Assembly: GCA_964348455.1 (NCBI GenBank)
Contig: CAYGCQ010000001.1
Location: forward strand, 62,001 to 126,000
Origin: UBA10133 sp964348455
GTDB lineage: Bacteria > Patescibacteriota > Microgenomatia > UBA1400 > MFAQ01
DNA: 64,000 nucleotides
Direction of reading: 5' to 3'
Position 1 is the stretch's first letter; the number at the start of each line of letters is the position of its first letter. This document shows positions 58,254 to 64,000 of this stretch, piece after piece. A program made the position numbers and the translations under genes. Below the pieces are notes generated by a model. The model made no database searches and had not been told where the DNA came from. It worked only from the letters and a program-made list of their open reading frames with translations.

Positions 58254-59078
58254 ATGCCCACAAAGGCAAAGAAAAAAACATTCAAAGTCGGCAAAGTTGA
58301 CACCAGTCTACTTTCTGTTATTGTTCCGACTTACAACTGTAAAACCATTTTCAAAGACCTATCTTTCATCAAACTCCATTTAGATATCCTAAATCGTCCC
58401 TACGAAATCATCTGCGTTGTCGACGGTCTAGTCTCTCCCAGAGATAAAACTTATAAGCATGCAAAAAAATTCAGAGCAGACAAAACCAAAATATATTTTT
58501 ACAAAAACAATAAAGGCAAGGGCTACGCCATCCGCTACGGCATGGCCAGGGCCAAAGGTGGGCTGATCGCCTTTATAGATGCAGGGGGTGATCTCCATGC
58601 AAAAGGTATTTCTCTAGCGCTTGAGCATATGAAGTGGTATGACGCGGACATTATAATAGGCAGCAAGCGTCACAAGGCTAGTAAAGTCGAGTATCCATTA
58701 CAGAGAAAAATTCTTTCTTTCATTGTGCAGAAGGCTACCAAATTCATGTTCGGATTAAACGTTTCGGATACTCAAACAGGACTTAAACTTTTCAAAAGAA
58801 ATGTGTTGGTAAAGGTTTTGCCTCGTTTGATCGTGAAGCGCTGGGCTTTCGACCTCGAAGTCCTTACAGTTGCTAACCATCTTGGGTTTAAAAGAATATT
58901 TGAGTCACCTGTCGAAATTAGTCACAATTTTATGAGCAATATCGGACTCTCCTCTGTCCAGAACTTTGCGATGGATTATCTTGCCATTCTTTACCGTACT
59001 TACATTCTTCGTTACTATGATGATGGAGGATCAGACCACTGGGAGGGAGACCCAAATCTCACCCTCCGCTACAAATAA
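58254..59078 (+). CDS. GT2 glycosyltransferase with altered DXD motif
   Basis: 274 residues from the ATG at 58254; an upstream in-frame start lies before the promoter box. LSVIVPTYNCKTIFKDLSFI, CVVDGLVSPRDKT, GKGYAIRYGMARAKGGLIAFIDAGGDLHAKG and VSDTQTGLKLFKRNV form a DPM1/ALG5-like series. The catalytic site reads FIDAGGDLH, where most relatives have DADG or DADL, so the Asp spacing is unusual. No membrane segment is predicted. The next gene begins after a palindromic repeat. Confidence 0.83.
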   Translation: MPTKAKKKTFKVGKVDTSLLSVIVPTYNCKTIFKDLSFIKLHLDILNRPYEIICVVDGLVSPRDKTYKHAKKFRADKTKIYFYKNNKGKGYAIRYGMARAKGGLIAFIDAGGDLHAKGISLALEHMKWYDADIIIGSKRHKASKVEYPLQRKILSFIVQKATKFMFGLNVSDTQTGLKLFKRNVLVKVLPRLIVKRWAFDLEVLTVANHLGFKRIFESPVEISHNFMSNIGLSSVQNFAMDYLAILYRTYILRYYDDGGSDHWEGDPNLTLRYK

Positions 59079-59093
59079 ATATTCTAAAATCTT

Positions 59094-59121
59094 GTCATTC
59101 CTGCGAAGGCAGGAATCCATC
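59094..59121 (+). repeat. Palindromic repeat before a start codon
   Basis: GTCATTCCTGCGAAGGCAGG... ending GAATCCATC, 2 bp before the ATG at 59124. Confidence 0.9.
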
Positions 59122-59123
59122 AA

Positions 59124-60266
59124 ATGAATTCCACAAAAAAAACACAAGCCACTCTGCACCAAAAACTTCCCAAAGTCTCCATCATCATTGTCGACTACAA
59201 AAAGAAAAATCCATATTTAGTCGAGTGTTTGGACGCCATCCAAAATCAAACCTACAAAAATTTCGAAATCATTCTCGTCTGTGACTATCCAGTTACATTG
59301 TCATCCTCGCGAAGGCGTGGATCCATCCCCTCACTCCGCCAAAAATCCTACGGTCACTACGTCGGTCCGGCCGAAAAGCGAGATGTTGGTGCCAAGATGG
59401 CAAAGGGGGAAATTCTGGCCTTTATCGATGACGATGCTTTTCCATCACCTGACTGGTTAGCTAAAATAGTTCCTCATTTAAAAAACAAAGATATCGCAGG
59501 TGTGGGCGGTCCAGGAATCACCCCGACCAATGTATCCTGGCAGGAGCAGTCTTCCGGGTGGGCATCTGCCTCACCTGCTGGAGCTGGGAACTACACCTAT
59601 CGATTTCTTCCCGGAAAAATGCAGTTTGTCGACGACTACCCCTCTATGAATCTTGCAGTTCGCAAAACAGACTTCGATAGAGTCGGTGGTTTTGACTCGA
59701 ATTTCTGGCCAGGCGAGGACACTAAGCTTTGCTTGGATCTTACACACAAGTTGGGCAAGAAAATAATTTATGAGCCAAAAGCTATTGTTTATCATCATAG
59801 ACGCCCCATCTGGAAAGGTCACTTAATGCAAAACGGTAACTTCGGTCTTCATCGAGGATTTTTTGCTCGTATTCTTCCGGAAACATCCCTTAAGCTCATT
59901 TATTTCGCGCCATCATTTTTACTTCTCGGTCTTATTTATCTTTTATTTTTATCAAAATTAAATCAACCACCTTTTAACTATCTGCACTCATATGGCTGGT
60001 TGGCACTCAAACTATATTTCCTCCTCCTCACCCTCAACTCTCTCTGGATTTTCTCCATCATTGCGAGGAGTGAAACGACGTGGCAATCCAGCACATCAAC
60101 TTCCTTACACTCTGTCATTCCTGGCTTGACCAGGAATCCATCAAATAAAGTTCAATCAGCTATCCTCCAATCCCTCATTTCCATCCCCGTCATCTTTGTC
60201 ACCCATCTTTGGTACGGCACCCGTTTCCTTCAAGGCTTCCTCTTTACCGAAAAATTATCCCGATAG
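59124..60266 (+). CDS. GT2 glycosyltransferase with C-terminal helices and three repeats
   Basis: 380 residues. PKVSIIIVDYKKKNPYLVECL, AFIDDDAFPSPDWL (metal site) and NLAVRKTDFDRVGGFDSNFWPGEDTKLCLDL are GT2 motifs; three to four membrane segments lie between 255 and 365. Three repeats are read in frame. The one at 59300-59327 (SSSRRRGSIPS, near residue 60) is inside the Rossmann core between two beta strands, rather than in a terminal loop. The others (60057-60090, ARSETTWQS, and 60114-60142, VIPGLTRNPS) lie in a late loop between membrane segments. Despite this the frame is intact. Confidence 0.83.
   Translation: MNSTKKTQATLHQKLPKVSIIIVDYKKKNPYLVECLDAIQNQTYKNFEIILVCDYPVTLSSSRRRGSIPSLRQKSYGHYVGPAEKRDVGAKMAKGEILAFIDDDAFPSPDWLAKIVPHLKNKDIAGVGGPGITPTNVSWQEQSSGWASASPAGAGNYTYRFLPGKMQFVDDYPSMNLAVRKTDFDRVGGFDSNFWPGEDTKLCLDLTHKLGKKIIYEPKAIVYHHRRPIWKGHLMQNGNFGLHRGFFARILPETSLKLIYFAPSFLLLGLIYLLFLSKLNQPPFNYLHSYGWLALKLYFLLLTLNSLWIFSIIARSETTWQSSTSTSLHSVIPGLTRNPSNKVQSAILQSLISIPVIFVTHLWYGTRFLQGFLFTEKLSR
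59300..59327 (+). repeat. In-frame repeat inside a GT2 catalytic domain
   Basis: GTCATCCTCGCGAAGGCGTG... ending GATCCATC, translated as SSSRRRGSIP, a third reading frame of this family (others give VILAKAGIH). Confidence 0.88.
60057..60142 (+). repeat. Two in-frame repeats
   Basis: 60057-60090 (ATCATTGCGAGGAGTGAAAC... ending GGCAATCCA) and 60114-60142 (GTCATTCCTGGCTTGACCAG). Both lie in the loop between membrane segments of the gene 59124-60266. Confidence 0.8.
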
Positions 60267-60295
60267 CTCATGACTGGAACAATTTGTAATATAAA

Positions 60296-60318
60296 GTTGT
60301 TGCAAAAAATGCAACAAC
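60296..60318. other. Perfect hairpin after GT2 gene
   Basis: GTTGTTGCA/TGCAACAAC with a loop of five A. No T-tract follows, so it is not a standard terminator. It lies between two convergent genes and may end or protect messages. Confidence 0.55.
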
Positions 60319-60381
60319 TGAAGCGTATAAACTATTTCCAATTTAGAAAGAGTTGCGGTAGGGAAGTGAATTTATCGCACA

Positions 60382-60675
60382 TTACTCAGTTCGAGGTATA
60401 AACTCAATTTTCAACTTCTTACCAAAAGCCATTGCAATCTTATTCATAGACTGGATGGTTGGATTAGCCAAACCAGCCTCAATTAAAGAAATTTTAGCTT
60501 GGGTTGTTTTGGCCTTAGATGCAAGCTGTTTCTGATTCATTTGGTTTTCTTTTCTAGCCTCAATGATTGCGCACATAAGCTGATACTCAGGCTCAAGCTT
60601 GTCATATTCAGCTTTAACATCCGGGTCTTTAAGTAGCTCTTTGGTGAATTCGTCTACAGTCTTTAGATTTCTCAT
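60382..60675 (-). CDS. HigA/XRE-type antitoxin
   Basis: 97 residues from the ATG at 60675. The C-terminal half is a helix-turn-helix domain (about 38-92): IIEARKENQMNQKQLASKAKTTQAKISLIEAGLANPTIQSMNKIAMAF is a classic XRE motif. The N-terminal part (TVDEFTKELLKDPDVKAEYDKLEPEYQ) is the region that usually binds the toxin. It lies 27 bp after the HigB-like gene on the same strand, in toxin-first order as in higBA loci. It should bind the operon's own promoter. Confidence 0.88.
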   Translation of the reverse strand: MRNLKTVDEFTKELLKDPDVKAEYDKLEPEYQLMCAIIEARKENQMNQKQLASKAKTTQAKISLIEAGLANPTIQSMNKIAMAFGKKLKIEFIPRTE

Positions 60676-60702
60676 TCTCAAAATATACCATAAAAGATAT
60701 AT

Positions 60703-61041
60703 TTAGTCAAGAAGCTCTGCAAGTCTCTTGTGGGCGATGGATAAGTCAGATTTACTAGTTTTTTGTGTTTTTTTAATAAAAATATGGAGAATCACTACAC
60801 CACCTCCATATTCAGCACAAAATATACGAATATTATCTTTGCCCAGGCTTCTCATCTCCCACAGACGAGTTCCGGTAATCTTTTTAAGTAGCGGGTTGCT
60901 TTGAGTGATACCGAACATCATCAAATATTTAGTTTGTTTGATATATTTTGATTTTTGAGATTTTGTGAATTTTAAGACCGATTCGATAATTAAATCCTTT
61001 CCACTACTGTCTTCATAGCTAAAAACCTTATATTTATCCAT
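60703..61041 (-). CDS. HigB-like RelE-superfamily toxin
   Basis: 112 residues from the ATG at 61041 (MDKYKVFSYEDSSG); a longer frame to 61152 adds a cysteine-rich stretch without a family match. KFTKSQKSKYIKQTKYLMMFGITQSNPLLKKITGTRLWEMRSLGKDNIRIFCAEYGGGVVILHIFIKKTQKTSKSDLSIAHKRLAELL matches the phage Gp49/HigB group: LWEMR...RIFC is the core beta sheet, and FIKKTQKT...A..R is the C-terminal signature. Such toxins cut ribosome-bound mRNA. The antitoxin gene follows. Confidence 0.87.
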   Translation of the reverse strand: MDKYKVFSYEDSSGKDLIIESVLKFTKSQKSKYIKQTKYLMMFGITQSNPLLKKITGTRLWEMRSLGKDNIRIFCAEYGGGVVILHIFIKKTQKTSKSDLSIAHKRLAELLD

Positions 61042-61160
61042 ACTTTCATTTAACACCAAACAATACCCGAATTCAACAATCAATTTATCCCCTTCACCGC
61101 ACCAATCACCAGTCACTTCGCAACTGCACACAAAAATGCTAAACTGACACATTAAAACGT

Positions 61161-61187
61161 GTCATCCTCGCGAATGCGGGGATCCAT
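61161..61187 (+). repeat. Intergenic palindromic repeat
   Basis: GTCATCCTCGCGAATGCGGG... ending GATCCAT, between the toxin gene and the ferredoxin gene. Confidence 0.88.
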
Positions 61188-61211
61188 AAAATTTGTTAAA
61201 CTATAACCATA

Positions 61212-61478
61212 ATGGTCCAAGTAAACACCACTGACAGCATCAGCGAAGCAACACGAAAAGACGGCTATAAAATCACGGTTGATCTAGACCAATGCATCTC
61301 CGCCGGACCATGCTCCATCGCCGCACCTCTTACTTTTTTACTTAGAGACTCAGACGGTAAAGCCATCATCTCCGATCCGGATGGCGACACTCTGGAAGCA
61401 GTTCTCGAAGCCGCGCGCTGCTGCCCCGTTCTTGCTATTATGATTAAAGACAAAACCGGAAAACAACTTTTCCCATAA
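61212..61478 (+). CDS. Ferredoxin, three-cysteine [3Fe-4S]-like
   Basis: 88 residues. DLDQCISAGPCSIAAP...RCCP gives C28-x2-A31-x2-C34 and C71-P. The second Cys of the usual CxxCxxC is Ala, the pattern of single [3Fe-4S] ferredoxins such as those serving actinobacterial P450s (some of these hold a [4Fe-4S] cluster with an outside ligand). An extra Cys70 precedes C71. It lies 61 bp before the radical SAM gene and could give it electrons; this is inferred from position only. A TATAAC box ends 4 bp before the ATG. Confidence 0.85.
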   Translation: MVQVNTTDSISEATRKDGYKITVDLDQCISAGPCSIAAPLTFLLRDSDGKAIISDPDGDTLEAVLEAARCCPVLAIMIKDKTGKQLFP

Positions 61479-61484
61479 CCACTT

Positions 61485-61513
61485 GTCATTCCCGACCTGA
61501 TCGGGAATCCATC
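61485..61513 (+). repeat. Palindromic repeat before radical SAM gene
   Basis: GTCATTCCCGACCTGATCGG... ending GAATCCATC, 26 bp before the ATG at 61540. Confidence 0.9.
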
Positions 61514-61539
61514 TGGGAAATTTAAACAAAAATAATACA

Positions 61540-63273
61540 ATGCCCAAAAAAACCAAATCCAAAACCCTCAAAAGCCATACCCAACCTGAGTGGGCCGCTG
61601 GTACCCGAAGGGGTGAATCTAAAAAAATAAAAAAAACCCCTCTCAGACTTGTCGTCGGCTACCCTCCCATGCCTTCCGATCTGGGGGTCATGCTTCTTTC
61701 ACAAAATCGCCAATTCCAGTACTTCAACGCCAAGACTTACATTTATCCCATGGTCCCTGCTTATGCTGCTTCAAATGCTAAAGATAAGGGCTACACAGTT
61801 AAATGGATGGACGGTATCGCAGAGGAACAAACATTTGATCAGTGGCTCAAGGAACTAAAGAAATTCAAACCTGATGTTCTCATGGTAGAAACCAAATCTC
61901 CAATTGTAAAGAAACACTGGGCACTAACAAAAATTCTTAAGAAAGAATTACCCAAATTATTACTGGTTTGGGTAGGGGATCACGTTACTTTTGCTCCGGA
62001 AGAAATGATGGACAACAGTAAAGTCGATTACCTGATCACCGGCGGTGATTATGATTTTGGCATAGTAAATTTACTAGATCATCTCAGTTCGTCATTGCGA
62101 GTCAAGAGTTTACCCGCCGTGGCGGGAAGCAATCTCACTCCACCCTTGTCATCCCGAGCGCAGTCGAGGGATCTCACTCCACCCACCGATCTCGAAGGTG
62201 GCATTTGGTGGAGAGCCGGAGATAAGCGAATCAAACAAAAGCCTGCCGAAACTTTCAAACGCAAAGGCAAAGTTGCTTTTGCTAACTCCGGAAAACCCAG
62301 TATCGCTCACGACCTGAACGATCTTCCATTTGTCGACAGGGATCTAACTAAATGGGAACTCTACTCTGTATACAACGGAAACTACAAATACACCCCCGCT
62401 ACTTACATGTACTCCGGCCGAGACTGTTGGTGGAACAGATGCACATTCTGTGTCTGGGACCATACAATCAATCCCATTGGCTCTTACAGAAGATTTACTG
62501 CTCAGCGTCTATTCGATGAGGTAAAGCACGTTGTGGATAAATATCACGTCAAAGAAATTTTTGACGATGCTGGTACTTTTATGATCGGTAAACCTCTCAT
62601 GGATTTCTGCAAGCTAATGATTGATTCTGGATACAACAAAAAAGTTGTCTTCGGTTGTAACATGCGGCTTAACGCTCTCAAGCAAGAACACTACGATCTG
62701 ATGGGCAAAGCTAACTTCCGGTTCATTCTCTACGGCATGGAATCAGCCAATCAATACACTCTCGATCACCTAGACAAAGGTCTAAAGGTAGAGCAGATTG
62801 AAGAAGGAGTTCGCATGGCAAAGAAAGGGGGATTAGACCCTCACCTCACCATCATGATGGGCTACCCCTGGGAAACCTATGAAGACGCCAGAAACACGGT
62901 GGAGCTAGCCAAAAAATGTTTTGACAAAGGCTATGTCGATACTCTCCAGGCCACCGTCGTCATTCCTTATCCTGGTACTCCACTTTGGGAAGAGTGTAAG
63001 AAAGAAGGTTGGCTACTCTCCGAAGACTACGACGACTACGATATGAGAAAGCCAGTCATGAAATCCTCTCTTACCGAGAAGCAGGTCTTGGAACTCACTC
63101 AAGATCTATACAAAGCATTCTTAAGTCCCAAATTTATGCTTAGAAAAGTAAAAGAAATCAGAAGTCTGGATGACATCAAATTCCTCTTCATGGCCGGCTG
63201 GCGCTTTCTTGGCCACATGATGGACTTCTCACCAAAACAGCTTGGCCAGCATGGCGACAACCTTAGTAACTAG
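61540..63273 (+). CDS. B12-binding radical SAM enzyme with three repeat inserts
   Basis: 577 residues. Residues about 35-180 form a B12-binding-like Rossmann domain (VVGYPPMPSDLG, DVLMVETKSP, LITGGDYDFGIVNLL). Residues about 280-500 form the radical SAM domain. The cluster motif is C296-WWNR-C301-TF-C304, that is Cx4Cx2C rather than the usual Cx3Cx2C. Further family blocks are EIFDDAGTFMIG, GCNMRLNAL, ILYGMESANQYTLDHLDKG, GYPWETYEDA and VIPYPGTPLW. Three repeats are translated: an altered copy at codons 11-27 (HTQPEWAAGTRRGES), and two at 184-211 (SLRVKSLPAVAGSN and LSSRAQSRDL) between the two domains. The product is unknown. Confidence 0.85.
   Translation: MPKKTKSKTLKSHTQPEWAAGTRRGESKKIKKTPLRLVVGYPPMPSDLGVMLLSQNRQFQYFNAKTYIYPMVPAYAASNAKDKGYTVKWMDGIAEEQTFDQWLKELKKFKPDVLMVETKSPIVKKHWALTKILKKELPKLLLVWVGDHVTFAPEEMMDNSKVDYLITGGDYDFGIVNLLDHLSSSLRVKSLPAVAGSNLTPPLSSRAQSRDLTPPTDLEGGIWWRAGDKRIKQKPAETFKRKGKVAFANSGKPSIAHDLNDLPFVDRDLTKWELYSVYNGNYKYTPATYMYSGRDCWWNRCTFCVWDHTINPIGSYRRFTAQRLFDEVKHVVDKYHVKEIFDDAGTFMIGKPLMDFCKLMIDSGYNKKVVFGCNMRLNALKQEHYDLMGKANFRFILYGMESANQYTLDHLDKGLKVEQIEEGVRMAKKGGLDPHLTIMMGYPWETYEDARNTVELAKKCFDKGYVDTLQATVVIPYPGTPLWEECKKEGWLLSEDYDDYDMRKPVMKSSLTEKQVLELTQDLYKAFLSPKFMLRKVKEIRSLDDIKFLFMAGWRFLGHMMDFSPKQLGQHGDNLSN
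61572..61621 (+). repeat. Decayed in-frame repeat at an N-terminus
   Basis: AGCCATACCCAACCTGAG, nested TGGGCCGCTGGTACCCGAAG, then GGGTGAATCTA. It differs from the intact copy at 57888-57938 by changes in the head only. Confidence 0.75.
62091..62174 (+). repeat. Two in-frame repeats between protein domains
   Basis: 62091-62137 (GTCATTGCGAGTCAAG with nested ACCCGCCGTGGCGGG, ending GCAATCTC) and 62148-62174 (GTCATCCCGAGCGCAGTCGA, ending GGGATCTC). Confidence 0.87.
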
Positions 63274-63282
63274 ACAACATTT

Positions 63283-63375
63283 GTCATCCTCGCGAATGCG
63301 GGGATCCATTACTCGTCATTGCGAATCTCGTACTTCCATAGATACCCCGAAGAGGGTACGAGGTGTGGCAATCTC
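63283..63375 (+). repeat. Two intergenic palindromic repeats
   Basis: 63283-63309 (GTCATCCTCGCGAATGCGGG) and 63315-63375 (GTCATTGCGAATCTCG with nested CCATAGATACCCCGAAGAGG, ending GGCAATCTC). Confidence 0.85.
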
Positions 63376-63390
63376 ACTCCACCTACCTGA

Positions 63391-63401
63391 TAAACTATAG
63401 A
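63391..63401 (+). promoter_or_regulatory. Possible -10 region of terminal GT2 gene
   Basis: TAAACTATAGA contains TAAACT (6 bp from the ATG at 63403) overlapping TATAGA; the first has the spacing seen elsewhere. Confidence 0.35.
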
Positions 63402-63402
63402 C

Positions 63403-64000
63403 ATGCTTCCCTCTATCTCAGTTGTCATTGCAACTCTAAATTCCGGCTCAGTCTTGGAAAAATGTCTTAGATCAATTTCGATTCAAAAATATCCCAAATC
63501 AAAAATTGAAATATTGTTAGGTGATGGTGGATCTACGGACAACACCCTTAAAATTGCCAAAAAATACGGCGCGAAAATAATTTCCAATAAATTAAAAACC
63601 GGCGAATCAGGGAAAGCGGTAGCTGTCAAGGAAGCCAAGGGGGATCTAATTGCCCTTATCGACTCGGATAATATCCTGCCAAATAATCATTGGTTTGCGG
63701 ACATGGAAAAGCCATTTCAGGATCAAGAAATTATTCTGTCCGAACCCATCAGATACACTTATCGCAAATCAGACCCCTTTCTTACAAGATACTTTGCCTT
63801 ATTAGGAATGAATGACCCTATTTGTCTTTTTATTGGGAACTATGATCGTTATTCATTTATTACCAATCGCTGGACGAATCTCAAGTTTTATGAGGAACAA
63901 AAAGAAGGATTCCTGAAAGTAACTCTAGATCACGAACCAATTCCTACCATCGGAGCCAATGGAACCATTTTTAGAAGAGAAACTTTGCAAAAAGCAATAA
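63403..64000 (+). CDS. GT2 glycosyltransferase, cut by the window end
   Basis: At least 199 codons with no stop before the window edge. It begins MLPSISVVIATLNSGSVLEK, followed by LLGDGGSTDNTLKIAKKYGA, GESGKAVAVKEAKGDLIALIDSDNILP (with DSDN as metal site) and IGANGTIFRRETLQ near the edge. These are GT2 family blocks in the normal order. The C-terminal part lies outside the window, so membrane segments cannot be judged. The start is the ATG after a short promoter-like stretch and two repeats. Confidence 0.85.
   Translation, partial: MLPSISVVIATLNSGSVLEKCLRSISIQKYPKSKIEILLGDGGSTDNTLKIAKKYGAKIISNKLKTGESGKAVAVKEAKGDLIALIDSDNILPNNHWFADMEKPFQDQEIILSEPIRYTYRKSDPFLTRYFALLGMNDPICLFIGNYDRYSFITNRWTNLKFYEEQKEGFLKVTLDHEPIPTIGANGTIFRRETLQKAI

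Noticed and set aside
2365..63375. Possible CRISPR array
   Set aside because: The repeats are not evenly spaced, belong to several families, lie inside genes and have no unique spacers of constant length; no cas genes are present.
1..64000. Alternative genetic code with TGA read as glycine, as in some CPR groups
   Set aside because: TGA ends several genes in tight ATGA overlaps (for example 9772-9775, 44691-44694), and no gene needs read-through of TGA.
1..64000. tRNA or rRNA genes in the gaps
   Set aside because: I scanned the intergenic stretches for cloverleaf ends and GTTCRA-type T-loops and saw none; the gaps are filled by palindromic repeats. A dedicated tRNA search would be decisive.

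Overview
The window looks like part of the genome of an uncultivated Candidate Phyla Radiation bacterium, most likely of the Microgenomates type. The reasons are the density of GT-C and GT2 glycosyltransferases, very short leaders with a -10 box almost touching the start codon, few Shine-Dalgarno sites, small accessory proteins and the standard genetic code (TGA ends many genes in ATGA overlaps). This placement is an inference; there is no rRNA or other marker gene to fix it except trmD. I saw no tRNA, rRNA or CRISPR array.

Layout. 1-2.1 kb: a small operon with a membrane-anchored SurA-like protein, a membrane-anchored SagB-type nitroreductase and two small unknowns. 2.1-6.2 kb: trmD, an unknown, a CDGSH iron-sulfur protein and a DPM1-GtrA fusion, bracketed by two identical 430-bp GIY-YIG elements. 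6.2-25.3 kb: PIG-V/PMT-like membrane glycosyltransferases, GT2 and GT4 enzymes, oligoribonuclease, a Wzx-type flippase and a giant 1171-residue membrane protein. 25.4-36.8 kb: a mixed-strand block with head-to-head YfhO-like proteins, GT2 enzymes and a frameshifted PMT gene. 36.8-48.3 kb: a translationally coupled tandem array of paralogous PMT enzymes. 48.5-57.4 kb: GT2/GT4 enzymes, an orphan 523-residue protein, PIG-V, DUF2079, a GT2-LAB_N operon and a second flippase. 57.4-64 kb: a self-contained small transcription unit, GT2 enzymes, a HigBA-like toxin-antitoxin pair, a ferredoxin, a B12-binding radical SAM enzyme and a truncated GT2 at the window edge. Together most genes would build polyprenyl-phosphate-linked sugars (DPM1/ALG5-like enzymes), assemble and flip glycans (GT2/GT4, Wzx) and transfer sugars outside the membrane (GT-C enzymes); this pathway is inferred from families.

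The most striking system is a set of short imperfect palindromes starting GTCATT or GTCATC and ending near GAATC or ATCC(A). I located about 60 copies, roughly one per kilobase. They fill intergenic gaps, sit against start codons, and lie in frame inside at least nine protein genes, giving peptides such as VIPDLIGN, HSRPDRES, VIPGLTRN and VILAKAGIH. Almost all solo copies have the same orientation on the chromosome. Several carry a second palindrome nested at their centre. The two GIY-YIG elements are bounded by the same GTCATT heads and contain the same palindrome as 29-bp inverted repeats, which makes the nuclease a candidate mobiliser of the repeats. Palindromic elements that enter genes in frame are known from other bacteria (for example Rickettsia), and REP elements have their own transposases, but a GIY-YIG-linked, orientation-biased, nested system of this kind is the candidate novelty here.
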